Positions 1 through 9,052 of a stretch of 64,000 nt of DNA are shown piece by piece. Each line of letters starts with the position of its first letter. Position 1 is the first letter of the stretch. The stretch is from positions 54,306 to 118,305 of the forward strand of contig PAAG01000008.1 in the NCBI GenBank assembly GCA_002698785.1, read 5' to 3'. The DNA comes from Verrucomicrobiales bacterium. GTDB lineage: Bacteria > Verrucomicrobiota > Verrucomicrobiia > Verrucomicrobiales > DEV007. Below the pieces are notes generated by a model. It was given only the letters and a program-made list of their open reading frames with translations. It was not told the DNA's origin and ran no database searches. Position numbers and translations under genes: made by a program.

Positions 1-1023
1 CATCCCGAGAAGAGTCAGAGCGGCACCAGCCAAAGCGATTGCAAGAGCTGAGAGTCGGGGTAGCAGATTCTCAAAGTCAGGTAAGCTGAAGACGTTCACT
101 GTCCATGTGTGACCTGCGACGCGAATGTCCATGGTCGTATTGAAGGCAGGAGCGGCGTCGGTCGATTCAGCGTGCATTGCGGTAGTGCCGCGAGTTGAAT
201 CGGCGTCATAGATTTTCACTCCGAGTTCATTAGTCAGGTCACCAAACAACCCGTCCATGAAGTCGTTCATTCGGAATGCGCTGTAGACATAGCCGACAAT
301 CGCTTCTCTTCTTTTTTCGATGCTGGTCGGACGTTTTCCGCCTTCGTAGACAGGAAGAAAAAGAAGAAATCCTGGCCTGAGTTCGGTTTCCAGTTCCTGT
401 TTGAGGATAACGGATCCAGATAGCGCTGGCTCGCCTGAGTCACGTGCTCTGCCCATAGCAATCGCGCGTGTTGCATCAGCCATCATATCGTAGCCAAGAG
501 ATCGTCGGTTTCGATTATTCAGTGGTTCGATGAATTCAACTGAGGTGAGTGTGGACCGGTCCTGGATTGGCCAAACGCTGAAGTCATCGATTCCCTCACG
601 ACGATTCTTCTTCTCGAAATCGACTTTCTCGCTCGGATCTATCACCCTGATAAAGCCCATTCCCTGCATACCTGGATAAACATTATCGAGGTTGAGACTC
701 GTAACGAATGTGTTCCATTCGTTTCTTGTCACCTCGTCCGACGATGAGATGAATGCGACCCCGCTTCGCAAAACCTGGCTGTAGGCCTGCATGCGATCTG
801 AGATGGCTTCTTGAACCTTAGCGATGTTGGCTTCAAACCTGAAGCCGAGGGTCTGCTTCTCCGAATGATACAGGGTAGACGCCGCGAAAGTAGTTATCAA
901 AAGCCCAACGAGGGCAAATGATAACGATGCAGGGTGAAGAATAGATGTCAGTTTTCTGCTCCCGAAAATCGTTTCTTTTGGGGAACGTCTATCTACTGAC
1001 TGCTGCGGGCATTCGTCGCGCAT
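1..1023 (-). CDS. CHASE-domain membrane sensor, C-terminus cut by window edge
   Basis: This minus-strand frame is open from an ATG at 1023 to the window edge (341 codons, no stop). It has a short cytoplasmic N-terminus, a membrane helix at about residues 31-48, an extracytoplasmic domain, and the start of a second helix at about 325-341. The domain carries CHASE hallmarks: a YPGMQGMGF-type segment, then EP-NRNRR-LGYDM followed by an ARAR/SGEPAL stretch. In the family, CHASE is an extracellular ligand-sensing module flanked by two helices and joined to a histidine kinase, GGDEF or other output domain. That output would lie left of the window and cannot be identified here. The AT-rich stretch at about 1120-1160 probably holds its promoter. 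Confidence 0.8.
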   Translation of the reverse strand, partial: MRDECPQQSVDRRSPKETIFGSRKLTSILHPASLSFALVGLLITTFAASTLYHSEKQTLGFRFEANIAKVQEAISDRMQAYSQVLRSGVAFISSSDEVTRNEWNTFVTSLNLDNVYPGMQGMGFIRVIDPSEKVDFEKKNRREGIDDFSVWPIQDRSTLTSVEFIEPLNNRNRRSLGYDMMADATRAIAMGRARDSGEPALSGSVILKQELETELRPGFLLFLPVYEGGKRPTSIEKRREAIVGYVYSAFRMNDFMDGLFGDLTNELGVKIYDADSTRGTTAMHAESTDAAPAFNTTMDIRVAGHTWTVNVFSLPDFENLLPRLSALAIALAGAALTLLGM

Positions 1024-1240
1024 TTGTTTAGGGTTGCTGGCATTACGGGACCTTGTAATTGAGATTTTAAGAGGGGATCAAGTCGGTTCTCCTCGGTGGC
1101 ATGGATCCGCTGAGGATTCTAAATACCATATAATATATAATTATTATAATTAAGCAACCAAAACTTTTTCGTTTAGGGAACGTGCAAATTGCCCTGTAGA
1201 AGAAAATAAGGCGCTGGCGGGGAGTTGCGTTCGAACTTGA
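1024..1240. other. Intergenic region with AT-rich promoter-like island
   Basis: This 217-base gap lies between the sulfatase stop and the CHASE-gene start, both on the minus strand. About 1120-1160 is almost pure A/T, unlike its surroundings, and sits some 100 bases upstream of the CHASE gene start. No clear -35/-10 pair could be fixed by eye. No gene is seen here. Confidence 0.4.
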
Positions 1241-2662
1241 TTACTCTGGGTGAATAGGATCACCCGTCGTTTTTCTCCATGTTGCCAGGCGCTGTTTTAG
1301 GGGTGCGAACTGGCCTTGAATCTCTGATTCTTCCAACGTAGCAAGATTGTTTAACTCATTTGGATCTTTGTTTAAGTCAAAGAACTGCCAATGGCCAATT
1401 TGGGGATAGTGAATCACTTTTAGACCTGCTGCACTGCGGATCATTCTCTGAGTATCCGTGTAATACCCGTAGATGTACGCGTGGCTTTCGGATTCGTCTC
1501 CTGTGAGAACCGGGGCGAAACTTGGCGAAGAAACAGATTTCGGTATTTCAACCCCGACAAGCTCACACGTAGTCGGGAATAGTTCACGCAGATAAATCTG
1601 TGCTTCCGTGACAGAACCTTGCTCGATACCCGGTCCAGTGAAGACAAATGGCACGTTGATTGTGTGCTCATACATGTTCTGCTTTCCTCGCAGACCGTGT
1701 GAGCCGCAGGACATTCCATGATCGCTGGAAAAGATGATGTAGGTGTTTTCGAGTTCACTGGTTTTCTCCAGTGCTTCGAGGATACGACCTATTTGAGTGT
1801 CCATGTCTTCGATGACGGAGTAGTAGACGTGAAGAAGGTCTTTCACGGCCTCTTTCGTTCGGGGCCAAGAGAGAAGGGCCTCGTCACGGCCATCGAAATT
1901 GCCGTGATCAAAGGGATGGACGGGCATGTAGTTTTCTGGTAGCTCCATGTCGCCGGGACTGTATCTACCCTCCATGCCCGGTGGAATGAAAAGAGGATCG
2001 TGGGGAGCGGTAAAGTTTACATGGCAGAACCACGGCTCATCAGGGTTTTGCTCAATAAGGGAAATGGCGGCATCGGCGAATTTCTCGCTGATGTCTGGAG
2101 TGACACCGACGCCCATTTCGGGAAATTTCGTCTTTCCGTCGTCCGTCTGGAAAATCCAGCCTCGATAACCGGTGATGGGGAAGCCTTTCCAGTCGGTCTG
2201 CCCTTCTTTCCAATATTTCCCGCCACCGCTGCCGAAAAGACCGGCGACATCAGTGTAACCGCGCGTGGAGGGGCGACCGGAGACGTGCCATTTCCCGACG
2301 TGCCAGGTGCGGTAGCCGGAGTCGCGAAGGGCTTCGGCCCAATCCGTAAGTTTCTCGTTGGGCTTATTTCCGCGGAAACCCATCACGCCGTTTTCCCAGC
2401 CGTGGCATCCTGTAAGCATCTCGGCACGGCTGACGACGCAGATGGGATAAGAGCAGGTTGCTCGGGTGAAGGTCATCCCACGGGCGACGAGCTCATCGAG
2501 GTGCGGGGTTCGAATGCTGGGATTCCCGAGAGCAGAGATGCAATCGGGCCGCATATCATCAGCAAGGAGAAAGAGAATGTTGGGGCGCTTGGTATCCTGT
2601 CCCTCGAGCTGAAAGGTTTGCGCAACAACCAGGATCAGAAGAGTAGCGAACCAGCGGATCAT
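1241..2662 (-). CDS. Secreted type I sulfatase (S1 family)
   Basis: This 473-residue protein has an N-terminal signal peptide (hydrophobic about 4-18). The sulfatase metal-site Asp pair is D35-D36 in the NILFLLADD segment. The formylglycine position is C75, in the order C-V-V-S-R79. The usual signature is C-x-P/A-x-R, so the third position is Val. The remaining core is intact: an APHDPLF segment, an SSDHG metal-binding motif, and G-KQNMYEH downstream. It is predicted to hydrolyse sulfate esters, probably on a glycan, outside the cytoplasm after maturation by a formylglycine-generating enzyme or anaerobic sulfatase-maturating enzyme. Neither maturase gene is seen in this window. The neighbouring dehydrogenase gene is divergent. 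The substrate cannot be read from the sequence. Confidence 0.9.
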   Translation of the reverse strand: MIRWFATLLILVVAQTFQLEGQDTKRPNILFLLADDMRPDCISALGNPSIRTPHLDELVARGMTFTRATCSYPICVVSRAEMLTGCHGWENGVMGFRGNKPNEKLTDWAEALRDSGYRTWHVGKWHVSGRPSTRGYTDVAGLFGSGGGKYWKEGQTDWKGFPITGYRGWIFQTDDGKTKFPEMGVGVTPDISEKFADAAISLIEQNPDEPWFCHVNFTAPHDPLFIPPGMEGRYSPGDMELPENYMPVHPFDHGNFDGRDEALLSWPRTKEAVKDLLHVYYSVIEDMDTQIGRILEALEKTSELENTYIIFSSDHGMSCGSHGLRGKQNMYEHTINVPFVFTGPGIEQGSVTEAQIYLRELFPTTCELVGVEIPKSVSSPSFAPVLTGDESESHAYIYGYYTDTQRMIRSAAGLKVIHYPQIGHWQFFDLNKDPNELNNLATLEESEIQGQFAPLKQRLATWRKTTGDPIHPE

Positions 2663-2751
2663 GGACCAACGCTATCAGAACGATGTGATTCCAGACAGAA
2701 TTCTTCTCTGGCGTGTTGACGTTGGGGGGAGTGGCAGTGGAGACTCAGGAC

Positions 2752-3669
2752 ATGACAATTTCTGAAATTTCCCCTGGTAAAACTCGACTTGGTTGGATTG
2801 GGACTGGCGTGATGGGGCGCAGCATGTGCGGTCACTTGATGGACGCAGGTTTCTCTATGACGATTTTTTCCCGAACCAAAGAGAAGGCAAACGCGTTGTT
2901 GGAGAAAGGTGCAACCTGGGCGGAGACTCCCCGCGAGGTGGCAGAGAAGTCGGACGTGATTTTCTCGATTGTTGGTTTCCCATCCGATGTTCGTGAGGTT
3001 TTGTTAGGCGAAGACGGGGTGCTGTCAGGAGCGGCAACAGGGAGTGTGATTGTCGACATGACGACGAGTGAGCCTTCGCTCGCAGTGGAAGTTTCTGAAG
3101 AAGCTCTGGAAGCGGGAGTGCATGCTGTCGATGCCCCCGTTTCTGGAGGTGATGTAGGTGCAAAGAATGGAACACTCTCCATCATGATTGGTGGACAGAA
3201 AGAGATTGTTGATGCGCTGCGACCGTGTTGGGAGGCGATGGGGAAGACGATTGTCTACCAAGGAGAGGCTGGATCGGGGCAGCACACCAAAATGGTAAAC
3301 CAAACGTTGATCGCAACGGGTATGATCGGAGTTTGTGAGGCTTTGCTCTATGGTTATAAGGCAGGGCTCGATCTGCCGACCGTGTTGGAGTCCGTCGGAT
3401 CAGGAGCAGCGGGTAGTTGGTCGCTATCGAATCTGGGACCGCGGATCATGGATAACAATTTCGATCCCGGCTTCTTCGTTGAGCATTTCATCAAGGATAT
3501 GGGGATTGCACTTGAGGAGTCGAAGCGGATGGGATTGTCGATGCCCGGACTGGCGTTGGCGCACCAGCTGTATCTCGCGCTACAGGCGCAGGGCCATGGG
3601 CGCGACGGGACTCACGCGCTCGAGCTTGCGCTTGCCTCGATGAGTGGGGTGGATTGGGTGAAACGCTAG
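2752..3669 (+). CDS. NAD(P)-dependent beta-hydroxyacid dehydrogenase (3-hydroxyisobutyrate dehydrogenase family)
   Basis: An N-terminal Rossmann fold opens with the G-x-G-x-M-G motif ([10 protein letters not shown]). The substrate-loop signature [11 protein letters not shown] follows, and the catalytic Lys lies in GQHTKMVNQ. These three define the 3-hydroxyisobutyrate / tartronate semialdehyde reductase family. The frame is open from a GTG at 2713, but the ATG at 2752 is preferred because it begins just before the Rossmann strand and has a GGAG about ten bases upstream. The gene is divergent from the upstream sulfatase. Its stop TAG overlaps the stop of the convergent gene in the shared bases CTAG. 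The exact hydroxyacid is unknown. A glyoxylate/succinic semialdehyde reductase role is equally possible. Confidence 0.88.
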   Translation: MTISEISPGKTRLGWIGTGVMGRSMCGHLMDAGFSMTIFSRTKEKANALLEKGATWAETPREVAEKSDVIFSIVGFPSDVREVLLGEDGVLSGAATGSVIVDMTTSEPSLAVEVSEEALEAGVHAVDAPVSGGDVGAKNGTLSIMIGGQKEIVDALRPCWEAMGKTIVYQGEAGSGQHTKMVNQTLIATGMIGVCEALLYGYKAGLDLPTVLESVGSGAAGSWSLSNLGPRIMDNNFDPGFFVEHFIKDMGIALEESKRMGLSMPGLALAHQLYLALQAQGHGRDGTHALELALASMSGVDWVKR

Positions 3670-5099
3670 AGTGCTCTCAACTCCTCCAGCATTTCAAGCA
3701 GGTGTTTCGTGAGTATGACAGAAGAATCTTCTGCGAAGCGGGCGGTGCCAAGCCAGGTTTCGTAGCCGCCAAGTTTGTGCTGGTTCGGTGGGGGAAGGTA
3801 GCCGTAGCCGCCGTTGGCCAGTTCAATGATGAAGGTGTGGGGGAATGGGCTCTTTTCTTTGATCTCAAGGCCGATTTCTACGAGCACTTCAAATGGCATC
3901 GAGACCACTGCTTGATCGCCGATACGAAATGCCTGAATGAGGACGCTTTCTGACTCTGGCATTTCAGGAGACGCATACTTGATGGTATTGGTCGCCATTC
4001 CCGTCGTGCGGCTGTTGATTTCATTTCGCTGTTTGGCGGTGAGTTTCATGAGTTCCATCGCCTTTTCAAGTTGGGCGTGGGATGGTTCGCGATAGTTCAG
4101 GGCGACCTCACGTTGGCGGGTAGCGACGAGCGGCTTCTGGTCGAAATTCTCGATTTTCCTGGTAGCGCGCCATGCAGCATCTGCTGCTTTGGTCGCGACT
4201 TGCTGAACTTGCTCCCAAGGGGCACGGGGAGCACGCGTAATATTGAAAGTGAGGTTGTTGATGTCGCCGCTGGTGCCGTTGGTCATCATTGCGACGAAGT
4301 TCTCCGGGGGATTCGAACCGCCAACTCGGAAAGGCATGAGCCTGGCAAATTCACCAAAGTAATCTGCTGATGCCATACCGACGACCCGGCCGTCGTCTTC
4401 GACAACTTTCGGAATGTTCCCAACATAGTGCAGTGCGTAGTTGGCGATTAGTCCGAGAGGTTTCCGCTTTCTGGTCTGTGCATAGATTACACAGACTTCC
4501 GGATCGGTGGGACCGGCAGGACCTATCTTGTCGGCGACGCCGCCGTTCGTTTTCACTTTGTCTTTTAGACCGAGGGGATTAATTGCCTCTTTTCCTTCTT
4601 CCGTGATCCAGCGGCGATTGCGGACCTCTGTCGGTTCTTCATCGGACGCGAACCCGACCTGAGCAGGCTCAAGAGATTCGATTGCTTGAATTAGAGCTTC
4701 GGTGAGGCCTTCGGTGCGAAGTTTTTCGTAGGCGATTCGACCGGGTGAAGTATCGCCGCCTTTAGGCGCTGTGTGAGTGTGGGTGCCCGAGATCATCATT
4801 TCCTCCATCTTCCAACCGGTTTTTTCGGCGGCGATGGCTTTCGCTTCGTCAGTCCATTCGCGTCCGACTCCGATGGCATCGACAAGAGCGATCACGGCTC
4901 GGCCCTCTTCATTTTGAAACGCGACAGCTCGAACGTGAAGTGGATCGTGAACGTAGTCTGATTTGCCGGACCGAAGTTGAATGGGGAATACAGTCGGGGA
5001 AATGTCGACTTCAGCGGTGCCGACCTGGAGTCCATCTTGGGCAAAGAGGTGAGAGACGCACAGGCTGGCTATGGTGAGGGTAAGGACGGTTTTTCTCAT
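3666..5099 (-). CDS. Secreted neutral/alkaline ceramidase-like N-terminal domain protein
   Basis: The 477-residue protein starts at the ATG at 5099, which gives a clean signal peptide ending at about residue 20 ([20 protein letters not shown]). The longer open frame to 5267 only overlaps the next gene. The N-terminal region matches the neutral ceramidase-like family: GTAEVDISP start, an ALVDA strand, and the zinc-site-like [11 protein letters not shown] segment. The later [11 protein letters not shown] and NYALHYVGN stretches are also family-like. PVC-group genomes carry many such proteins whose substrates need not be ceramide; hydrolysis of an amide or ester on a lipid or glycan is possible. 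It lies 7 bases downstream of the DUF4838 gene, so the two are probably one operon. Confidence 0.8.
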   Translation of the reverse strand: MRKTVLTLTIASLCVSHLFAQDGLQVGTAEVDISPTVFPIQLRSGKSDYVHDPLHVRAVAFQNEEGRAVIALVDAIGVGREWTDEAKAIAAEKTGWKMEEMMISGTHTHTAPKGGDTSPGRIAYEKLRTEGLTEALIQAIESLEPAQVGFASDEEPTEVRNRRWITEEGKEAINPLGLKDKVKTNGGVADKIGPAGPTDPEVCVIYAQTRKRKPLGLIANYALHYVGNIPKVVEDDGRVVGMASADYFGEFARLMPFRVGGSNPPENFVAMMTNGTSGDINNLTFNITRAPRAPWEQVQQVATKAADAAWRATRKIENFDQKPLVATRQREVALNYREPSHAQLEKAMELMKLTAKQRNEINSRTTGMATNTIKYASPEMPESESVLIQAFRIGDQAVVSMPFEVLVEIGLEIKEKSPFPHTFIIELANGGYGYLPPPNQHKLGGYETWLGTARFAEDSSVILTKHLLEMLEELRAL

Positions 5100-5106
5100 G
5101 GCGAAA

Positions 5107-7134
5107 TCAGTTTTGATCAAGGTCGTTTGGGTCGCTTTTCTTTGGTTTGACCTTCCATTTTGGGTTGGGGTGGTCGGGGTGTAGGCCGAGCATTCGAGGG
5201 GTGATAGGGCGGACTGGACCAAAATTGATAGCGTATGGGTGACTGCTGATGGTCTTCTCGATTGCATTCCAATTGGACCTCACTTTCTCGGCAACAGTGT
5301 CATCAGGCTGGCTCCAGTATCCTGACATAAGACTGATATTCTCAATGACAAGTTTTGTGTAGTTGCAGCCAACTCGGACGAACTCGACTCTTTCCGCAAA
5401 TTTTGAGTCGGCTCCCGATGTCAGTTTCTCTGCTGCGTCGAGGTGTGCTTCTGCTCGTGCGAGGAGGTCTTCATTATAGAGTGCGGGAAAGTCTTCAATG
5501 CCAGATCCATGGATACGGTCTTTCGCGAACTCCATTCGTGCGTTCTCAATAGTCTCGTAGTAGGCACGGACTTCGTCGGCGGCAGGGCCGAAGCCGCGAT
5601 CATAGTAATCAGTCAGGATCTGATCGGCGGTAAGCGAGGGGTTCCAGGCGAGTTGAGCCATGGCGTAATAATGCGGGCCATGAGTAGCCCAGTGTTCAAA
5701 GACTGAATCAATGTAAAGGCCGAGGCAGTTGCGTTCGGCAATGAAATGGAAGTCTTCAACCGTTTGATGAACGGAAAGGTCTGGGAGGCCCTGTTGCCAC
5801 CCAGCCGGGCTACCGGTATTGGGACGCCACATGATGTGCGGTGCGACTTTTCCCCACTGGTCGAATTGATCTCGGTAGGTCGTGCCCCAAGTGGAACCAC
5901 GGTCGACGAGGTGAGTGCGTCCGAAGAAGTTTGCGACAACCACCATGATTACGTTGTCGGCGGGACGAGCCTCAACTGGGCCTGGACGGGAATGTCCGTA
6001 GGAAAGCATGGCGACGTAGTAGTCCTTGTCAGGGTAAGGTTGCTTGAGTTTTTCTGCGAGCTTGTTGGCAAAGGTAACGTGGCGGTCAGATAGGGCGGGG
6101 CGCTCTTCTCGGTAGTGATGCCAGTGCATGAGGCGTGGTTCTCCGTCGGGGTGATCCCAGGCGCGACAGTCATCACAGACGCAGTGGCCGCTGGACCAGC
6201 CGTCATTAGGGGAGCCGTTGAAGATGAACTGTGTGGGGTCCTCTTCGAGTTGGTGTTTCACATCCTCCAGCCAGAGGTCCCAGACTTCTGGATTGGATTG
6301 GCAGAGTTTGGCGTTGCGAGGAGATGGGTGACCGCTACGAGTTCCGTCGGGTTGCAGGGCGAAAATGTCAGGGTGGGTTTCGTGATAGCGTTCCCACCAG
6401 TCGCCGAAACCGTGTCCTCCTCCGATTTCGAGGGAGCATAGCTGTAAACGTTGAAGACGTGTCCAGTCCTGTGATTTTCCGTAGCCGCGATTGCTGAGTT
6501 GGGAGTAGTTGAACATGCCGCCACGTCCCCGGATTTGTGGAGCATAGCGAAATTCGAAGGGTTCGAAGGAGATCGTCTCTTTCTTGATTATGTCTTCACC
6601 AAGATCGCCAGGCCAGATCCAGCGGACCCCGAGGTATTCTTGGATGAAATGGTATACGGCGTTGGCGGTCCCGTATTCGTTCTGCTTGCCCTCGATGGCT
6701 TCGTCAATTCCCTGGACGGTAAGATGGTCAGGATCCCAGCGGTCACGTCCTGCTATGACGAGGTGATTTAGGTTGGCAGAAATGAGGATCTCCTCCGGCT
6801 TCTGAAAGTCGAAATCGGTATCGGGGAAAAGCTTGTCGAGGGCTGGTTGGTAGCCGATCCAGATGGCGTTGTCCGGGAGTGGTGACGGGACGCCCTCTAC
6901 AATCTCGGGTTTGACACCTGTGACTTTTTCAAAATACTCGGCAAGTTCATCGGCAGTTACTCGAGTCTTGGGGGGCGCATCTTTGAAAATGACGATGGGT
7001 GCATTTGCGACTCCATTCTCGACGAGTGTGAGAGCGTCAGCCGATTGAAGCGAAAACGCCAAAGCAATGCCATATAGGCAAATGAGGAAGCGGGGGACTT
7101 TCACAGTAAAAGAATTCTGTATTGGTGAGAGCAT
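5107..7134 (-). CDS. Secreted DUF4838-type protein, glycoside-hydrolase-like
   Basis: This 675-residue protein has an N-terminal export signal (hydrophobic about 15-33). Next comes an N-terminal domain resembling the alpha-glucuronidase/hexosaminidase accessory fold (ADELAEYFEKVTGVKPEI, then AIWIGYQPA). A large DUF4838 region follows, with features such as EYLGVRWIWPGDLGE, the Cys-rich HCVCDDCRAWD loop and a W-rich barrel-like segment. DUF4838 proteins neighbour polysaccharide-degradation genes in Bacteroidota and PVC bacteria and are thought to be glycosidases, but few have been characterised. A start at an internal GTG (7101) would shorten the signal n-region. The gene follows the XylR/AraC regulator by 75 bases on the same strand, so sugar-dependent control is plausible. 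Confidence 0.75.
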   Translation of the reverse strand: MLSPIQNSFTVKVPRFLICLYGIALAFSLQSADALTLVENGVANAPIVIFKDAPPKTRVTADELAEYFEKVTGVKPEIVEGVPSPLPDNAIWIGYQPALDKLFPDTDFDFQKPEEILISANLNHLVIAGRDRWDPDHLTVQGIDEAIEGKQNEYGTANAVYHFIQEYLGVRWIWPGDLGEDIIKKETISFEPFEFRYAPQIRGRGGMFNYSQLSNRGYGKSQDWTRLQRLQLCSLEIGGGHGFGDWWERYHETHPDIFALQPDGTRSGHPSPRNAKLCQSNPEVWDLWLEDVKHQLEEDPTQFIFNGSPNDGWSSGHCVCDDCRAWDHPDGEPRLMHWHHYREERPALSDRHVTFANKLAEKLKQPYPDKDYYVAMLSYGHSRPGPVEARPADNVIMVVVANFFGRTHLVDRGSTWGTTYRDQFDQWGKVAPHIMWRPNTGSPAGWQQGLPDLSVHQTVEDFHFIAERNCLGLYIDSVFEHWATHGPHYYAMAQLAWNPSLTADQILTDYYDRGFGPAADEVRAYYETIENARMEFAKDRIHGSGIEDFPALYNEDLLARAEAHLDAAEKLTSGADSKFAERVEFVRVGCNYTKLVIENISLMSGYWSQPDDTVAEKVRSNWNAIEKTISSHPYAINFGPVRPITPRMLGLHPDHPNPKWKVKPKKSDPNDLDQN

Positions 7135-7209
7135 ATTGCCAGACCCGTGATCCAGTCTCCCGCGTGATTACGTTCGGGTTTTTGTAACGAAATCATTGAG
7201 AGACTCCGA

Positions 7210-8382
7210 TTAAAATCGAGTGCGATTCTTTTTCCGATATTCTCCTGGGGTGATGCCGTAACGCTCGCGAAAAGCTGTTTGCAGATAGTGTGCGTGGCTG
7301 AAGCCGGCGCTTTCGCCGATGGCTTCAATCGTGAGATCAGTGTTGCGTAGGAGTCGGTTGACTTCCCGAAAGCGAACACGCAGTAATTCCTCCTTTGTTC
7401 CCCGGGACAGGGATTGTTTCATGCGCCGTTCGAGAGTGCTGCGAGAGATACCGAGGCGTTCACAAATTTCTCCTACGGTTATGCCTGAAAATGCTTCGGC
7501 ACGAATGAGCTTAACGGCGCGGAGAACGATGGGGTCTTCGAGAACGAATTCGTCGGAGGAACCACGTGCTTCGATTCCCTTTGGAGGAATGAGTGTCTCG
7601 GTAGCTCCGATATCCTCACCATTCATCATTTGGTCGAGGAGTTCAGCCGCTCTGTAACCGACCGCTTCCCCGTCAAACTGAACACTTGTGAGAGTCGGCG
7701 AAGCAAATTCGCAAAGCGTCTTTTCATTTTCGCAGCCGACCACTGCGACCTCTTCAGGAACGACAATCCCGGCACGTCGACAGGCGTCTAGAAGGTGAAC
7801 TGCGAGTTGATCGTTTGCCGCAAAAATACCGATTGGTTTTGGCAGTCCTTCCAGCCATTGGATGAGGCGAGCCTGCTGTTTTTCCCAGTCCGATGGACTT
7901 GACTCTCCGTGTGCGGGGAGAAGGGCGCAAGAGGCTCCCGCTGATTCAACGCTGGTGACGAAATTTCTTACGCGTTCGCGGAAAAAGGCCTCATTATCGA
8001 GAGTGTATGCGGCGAATCTCCGATATCCTCTGCTTAGAAAATGCTCTGCAACGGTTTCCCCAATCAGTGCATTGTCCATTCCGACAAAAGGCCATCCTTG
8101 ATTGTAGTTGGTTGACCGCACCTCGATGGTAGGGACGTCAGCTGCAGCAATCGCTTTGGCCATTCGGGCGCTGTATGTTCGTGATATAATGCCGTCTCCA
8201 TCCCAGTTCTCCAACCATGGGGGGATAGACGACTCAAATGCGCGGAGTTCTAGAAAGGTCGACCAGGGACCATGTGTTTCGATGTACCTGCTAATCCCTG
8301 CGAGCATATCGCGCGTGTAGGTCCGGGTCGTTTCGACAAGGATTGCGACCCGGCGGACAGAGGAATGAGAACCGATTTTCAA
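7210..8382 (-). CDS. XylR-type transcriptional regulator (LacI-like sensor plus AraC HTH)
   Basis: This 390-residue regulator has a periplasmic-binding-protein-like sensor at about residues 8-275. It includes RVAILVETTRTYTRDML, a GIISRTYS stretch and an IGIFAANDQLAVHLLDACR strand-helix typical of LacI/XylR sensors. A C-terminal AraC/XylS pair of helix-turn-helix motifs follows at about 285-385, with SAGFSHAHYLQTAFRERYGITPGEYR as the second HTH signature. E. coli XylR has the same order and binds xylose. Here the ligand is unknown. It is divergent from the DJ-1-led operon and lies upstream of DUF4838 on the same strand, so it could control both. A TTGACG-16-TATTCT promoter sits upstream. Confidence 0.9.
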   Translation of the reverse strand: MKIGSHSSVRRVAILVETTRTYTRDMLAGISRYIETHGPWSTFLELRAFESSIPPWLENWDGDGIISRTYSARMAKAIAAADVPTIEVRSTNYNQGWPFVGMDNALIGETVAEHFLSRGYRRFAAYTLDNEAFFRERVRNFVTSVESAGASCALLPAHGESSPSDWEKQQARLIQWLEGLPKPIGIFAANDQLAVHLLDACRRAGIVVPEEVAVVGCENEKTLCEFASPTLTSVQFDGEAVGYRAAELLDQMMNGEDIGATETLIPPKGIEARGSSDEFVLEDPIVLRAVKLIRAEAFSGITVGEICERLGISRSTLERRMKQSLSRGTKEELLRVRFREVNRLLRNTDLTIEAIGESAGFSHAHYLQTAFRERYGITPGEYRKKNRTRF

Positions 8383-8409
8383 AGTGACGAAAAACCTGAT
8401 GTTTTCTGA

Positions 8410-8437
8410 AGAATAGCGGTACAGACAGTGACGTCAA
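8410..8437 (-). promoter_or_regulatory. Candidate sigma-70 promoter for the XylR-type regulator
   Basis: On the minus strand, TTGACG (bases 8437-8432) is followed after 16 bases by TATTCT (8415-8410), about 28 bases before the regulator ATG. Both boxes differ from consensus at one or two positions. In the same divergent gap, the plus strand has TACTAT at 8444-8449 only six bases before the DJ-1 ATG. If that box is used, the message would be nearly leaderless. Assignment is by eye only. Confidence 0.4.
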
Positions 8438-8455
8438 TCGCGATACTATAGCGGC

Positions 8456-9031
8456 ATGTCAGAAACCATTGGGAAAGCCCTCATTGTTGTTGGCGACGCC
8501 ACCGAGACGGTGGATACGCTCTATCCTTTTTACCGTCTCCAGGAGGCGAAGATCCAGCCAGTCGTGATTGCTCCTGAGAAGCGTCTCTATCAGATGGTAA
8601 TGCACGAGATTCGTCCGGGATGGACCATCACGAAGGAGTGGGAGGGGTATCAGATTCAGGCGGACCTTGCGTTTTCCGAAGTGAACCCGGAGGAATATCT
8701 CGGCATACTTTTCTCAGGCGGACGGGCTCCAGAGTACATCCGTGACGATGCAGATCTCATCAAGATGACGCAGTGGTTTTTTGATAACAACAAACCTATT
8801 GCGAGCGTTTGTCACGGTGTGGAAGTGCCAGCTCGTGCAGACCGGGTGAAGGGGCGCCGTATGGCGACGGTGGCAAAGTGCCAGTTTGATCTCGAAATCT
8901 GTGGTGGCATTTATGTGAACGAACCCTGTGTGATCGATGGAAATCTGGTATCCGGACGGACCTTTCATGATAACGGGCATTACGTGGGTCCGTGGATTAA
9001 GATGCTGGAAGAAGAGGCGGCGTCTCGCTAA
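8456..9031 (+). CDS. DJ-1/PfpI family protein (class I glutamine amidotransferase-like)
   Basis: This 191-residue cytoplasmic protein has the DJ-1/PfpI fold. It shows the strand KALIVVGD at the N-terminus, the GILFSGGRAPEY loop and the nucleophile elbow SVCHG with C119-H120. Family members include proteases, glyoxalases, isonitrile hydratases and stress proteins, so a precise activity cannot be assigned. It is the first gene of a six-gene plus-strand run and sits 21 bases before the TIM-barrel gene. It is the only member of that operon without an export signal. Confidence 0.85.
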   Translation: MSETIGKALIVVGDATETVDTLYPFYRLQEAKIQPVVIAPEKRLYQMVMHEIRPGWTITKEWEGYQIQADLAFSEVNPEEYLGILFSGGRAPEYIRDDADLIKMTQWFFDNNKPIASVCHGVEVPARADRVKGRRMATVAKCQFDLEICGGIYVNEPCVIDGNLVSGRTFHDNGHYVGPWIKMLEEEAASR

Positions 9032-9052
9032 GTTCTAACAAACTCCCGTGTT

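Noticed and set aside
1100..1165. Tandem AT repeat as a possible CRISPR leader or origin
   Set aside because: There are no spaced repeats, DnaA-box clusters or nearby dnaA/cas genes; a promoter is the simpler reading.
2000..2719. 239-codon plus-strand ORF opposite the first sulfatase
   Set aside because: It is the antisense shadow of a clear sulfatase with signal peptide and catalytic motifs; its own sequence has no family-like segments.
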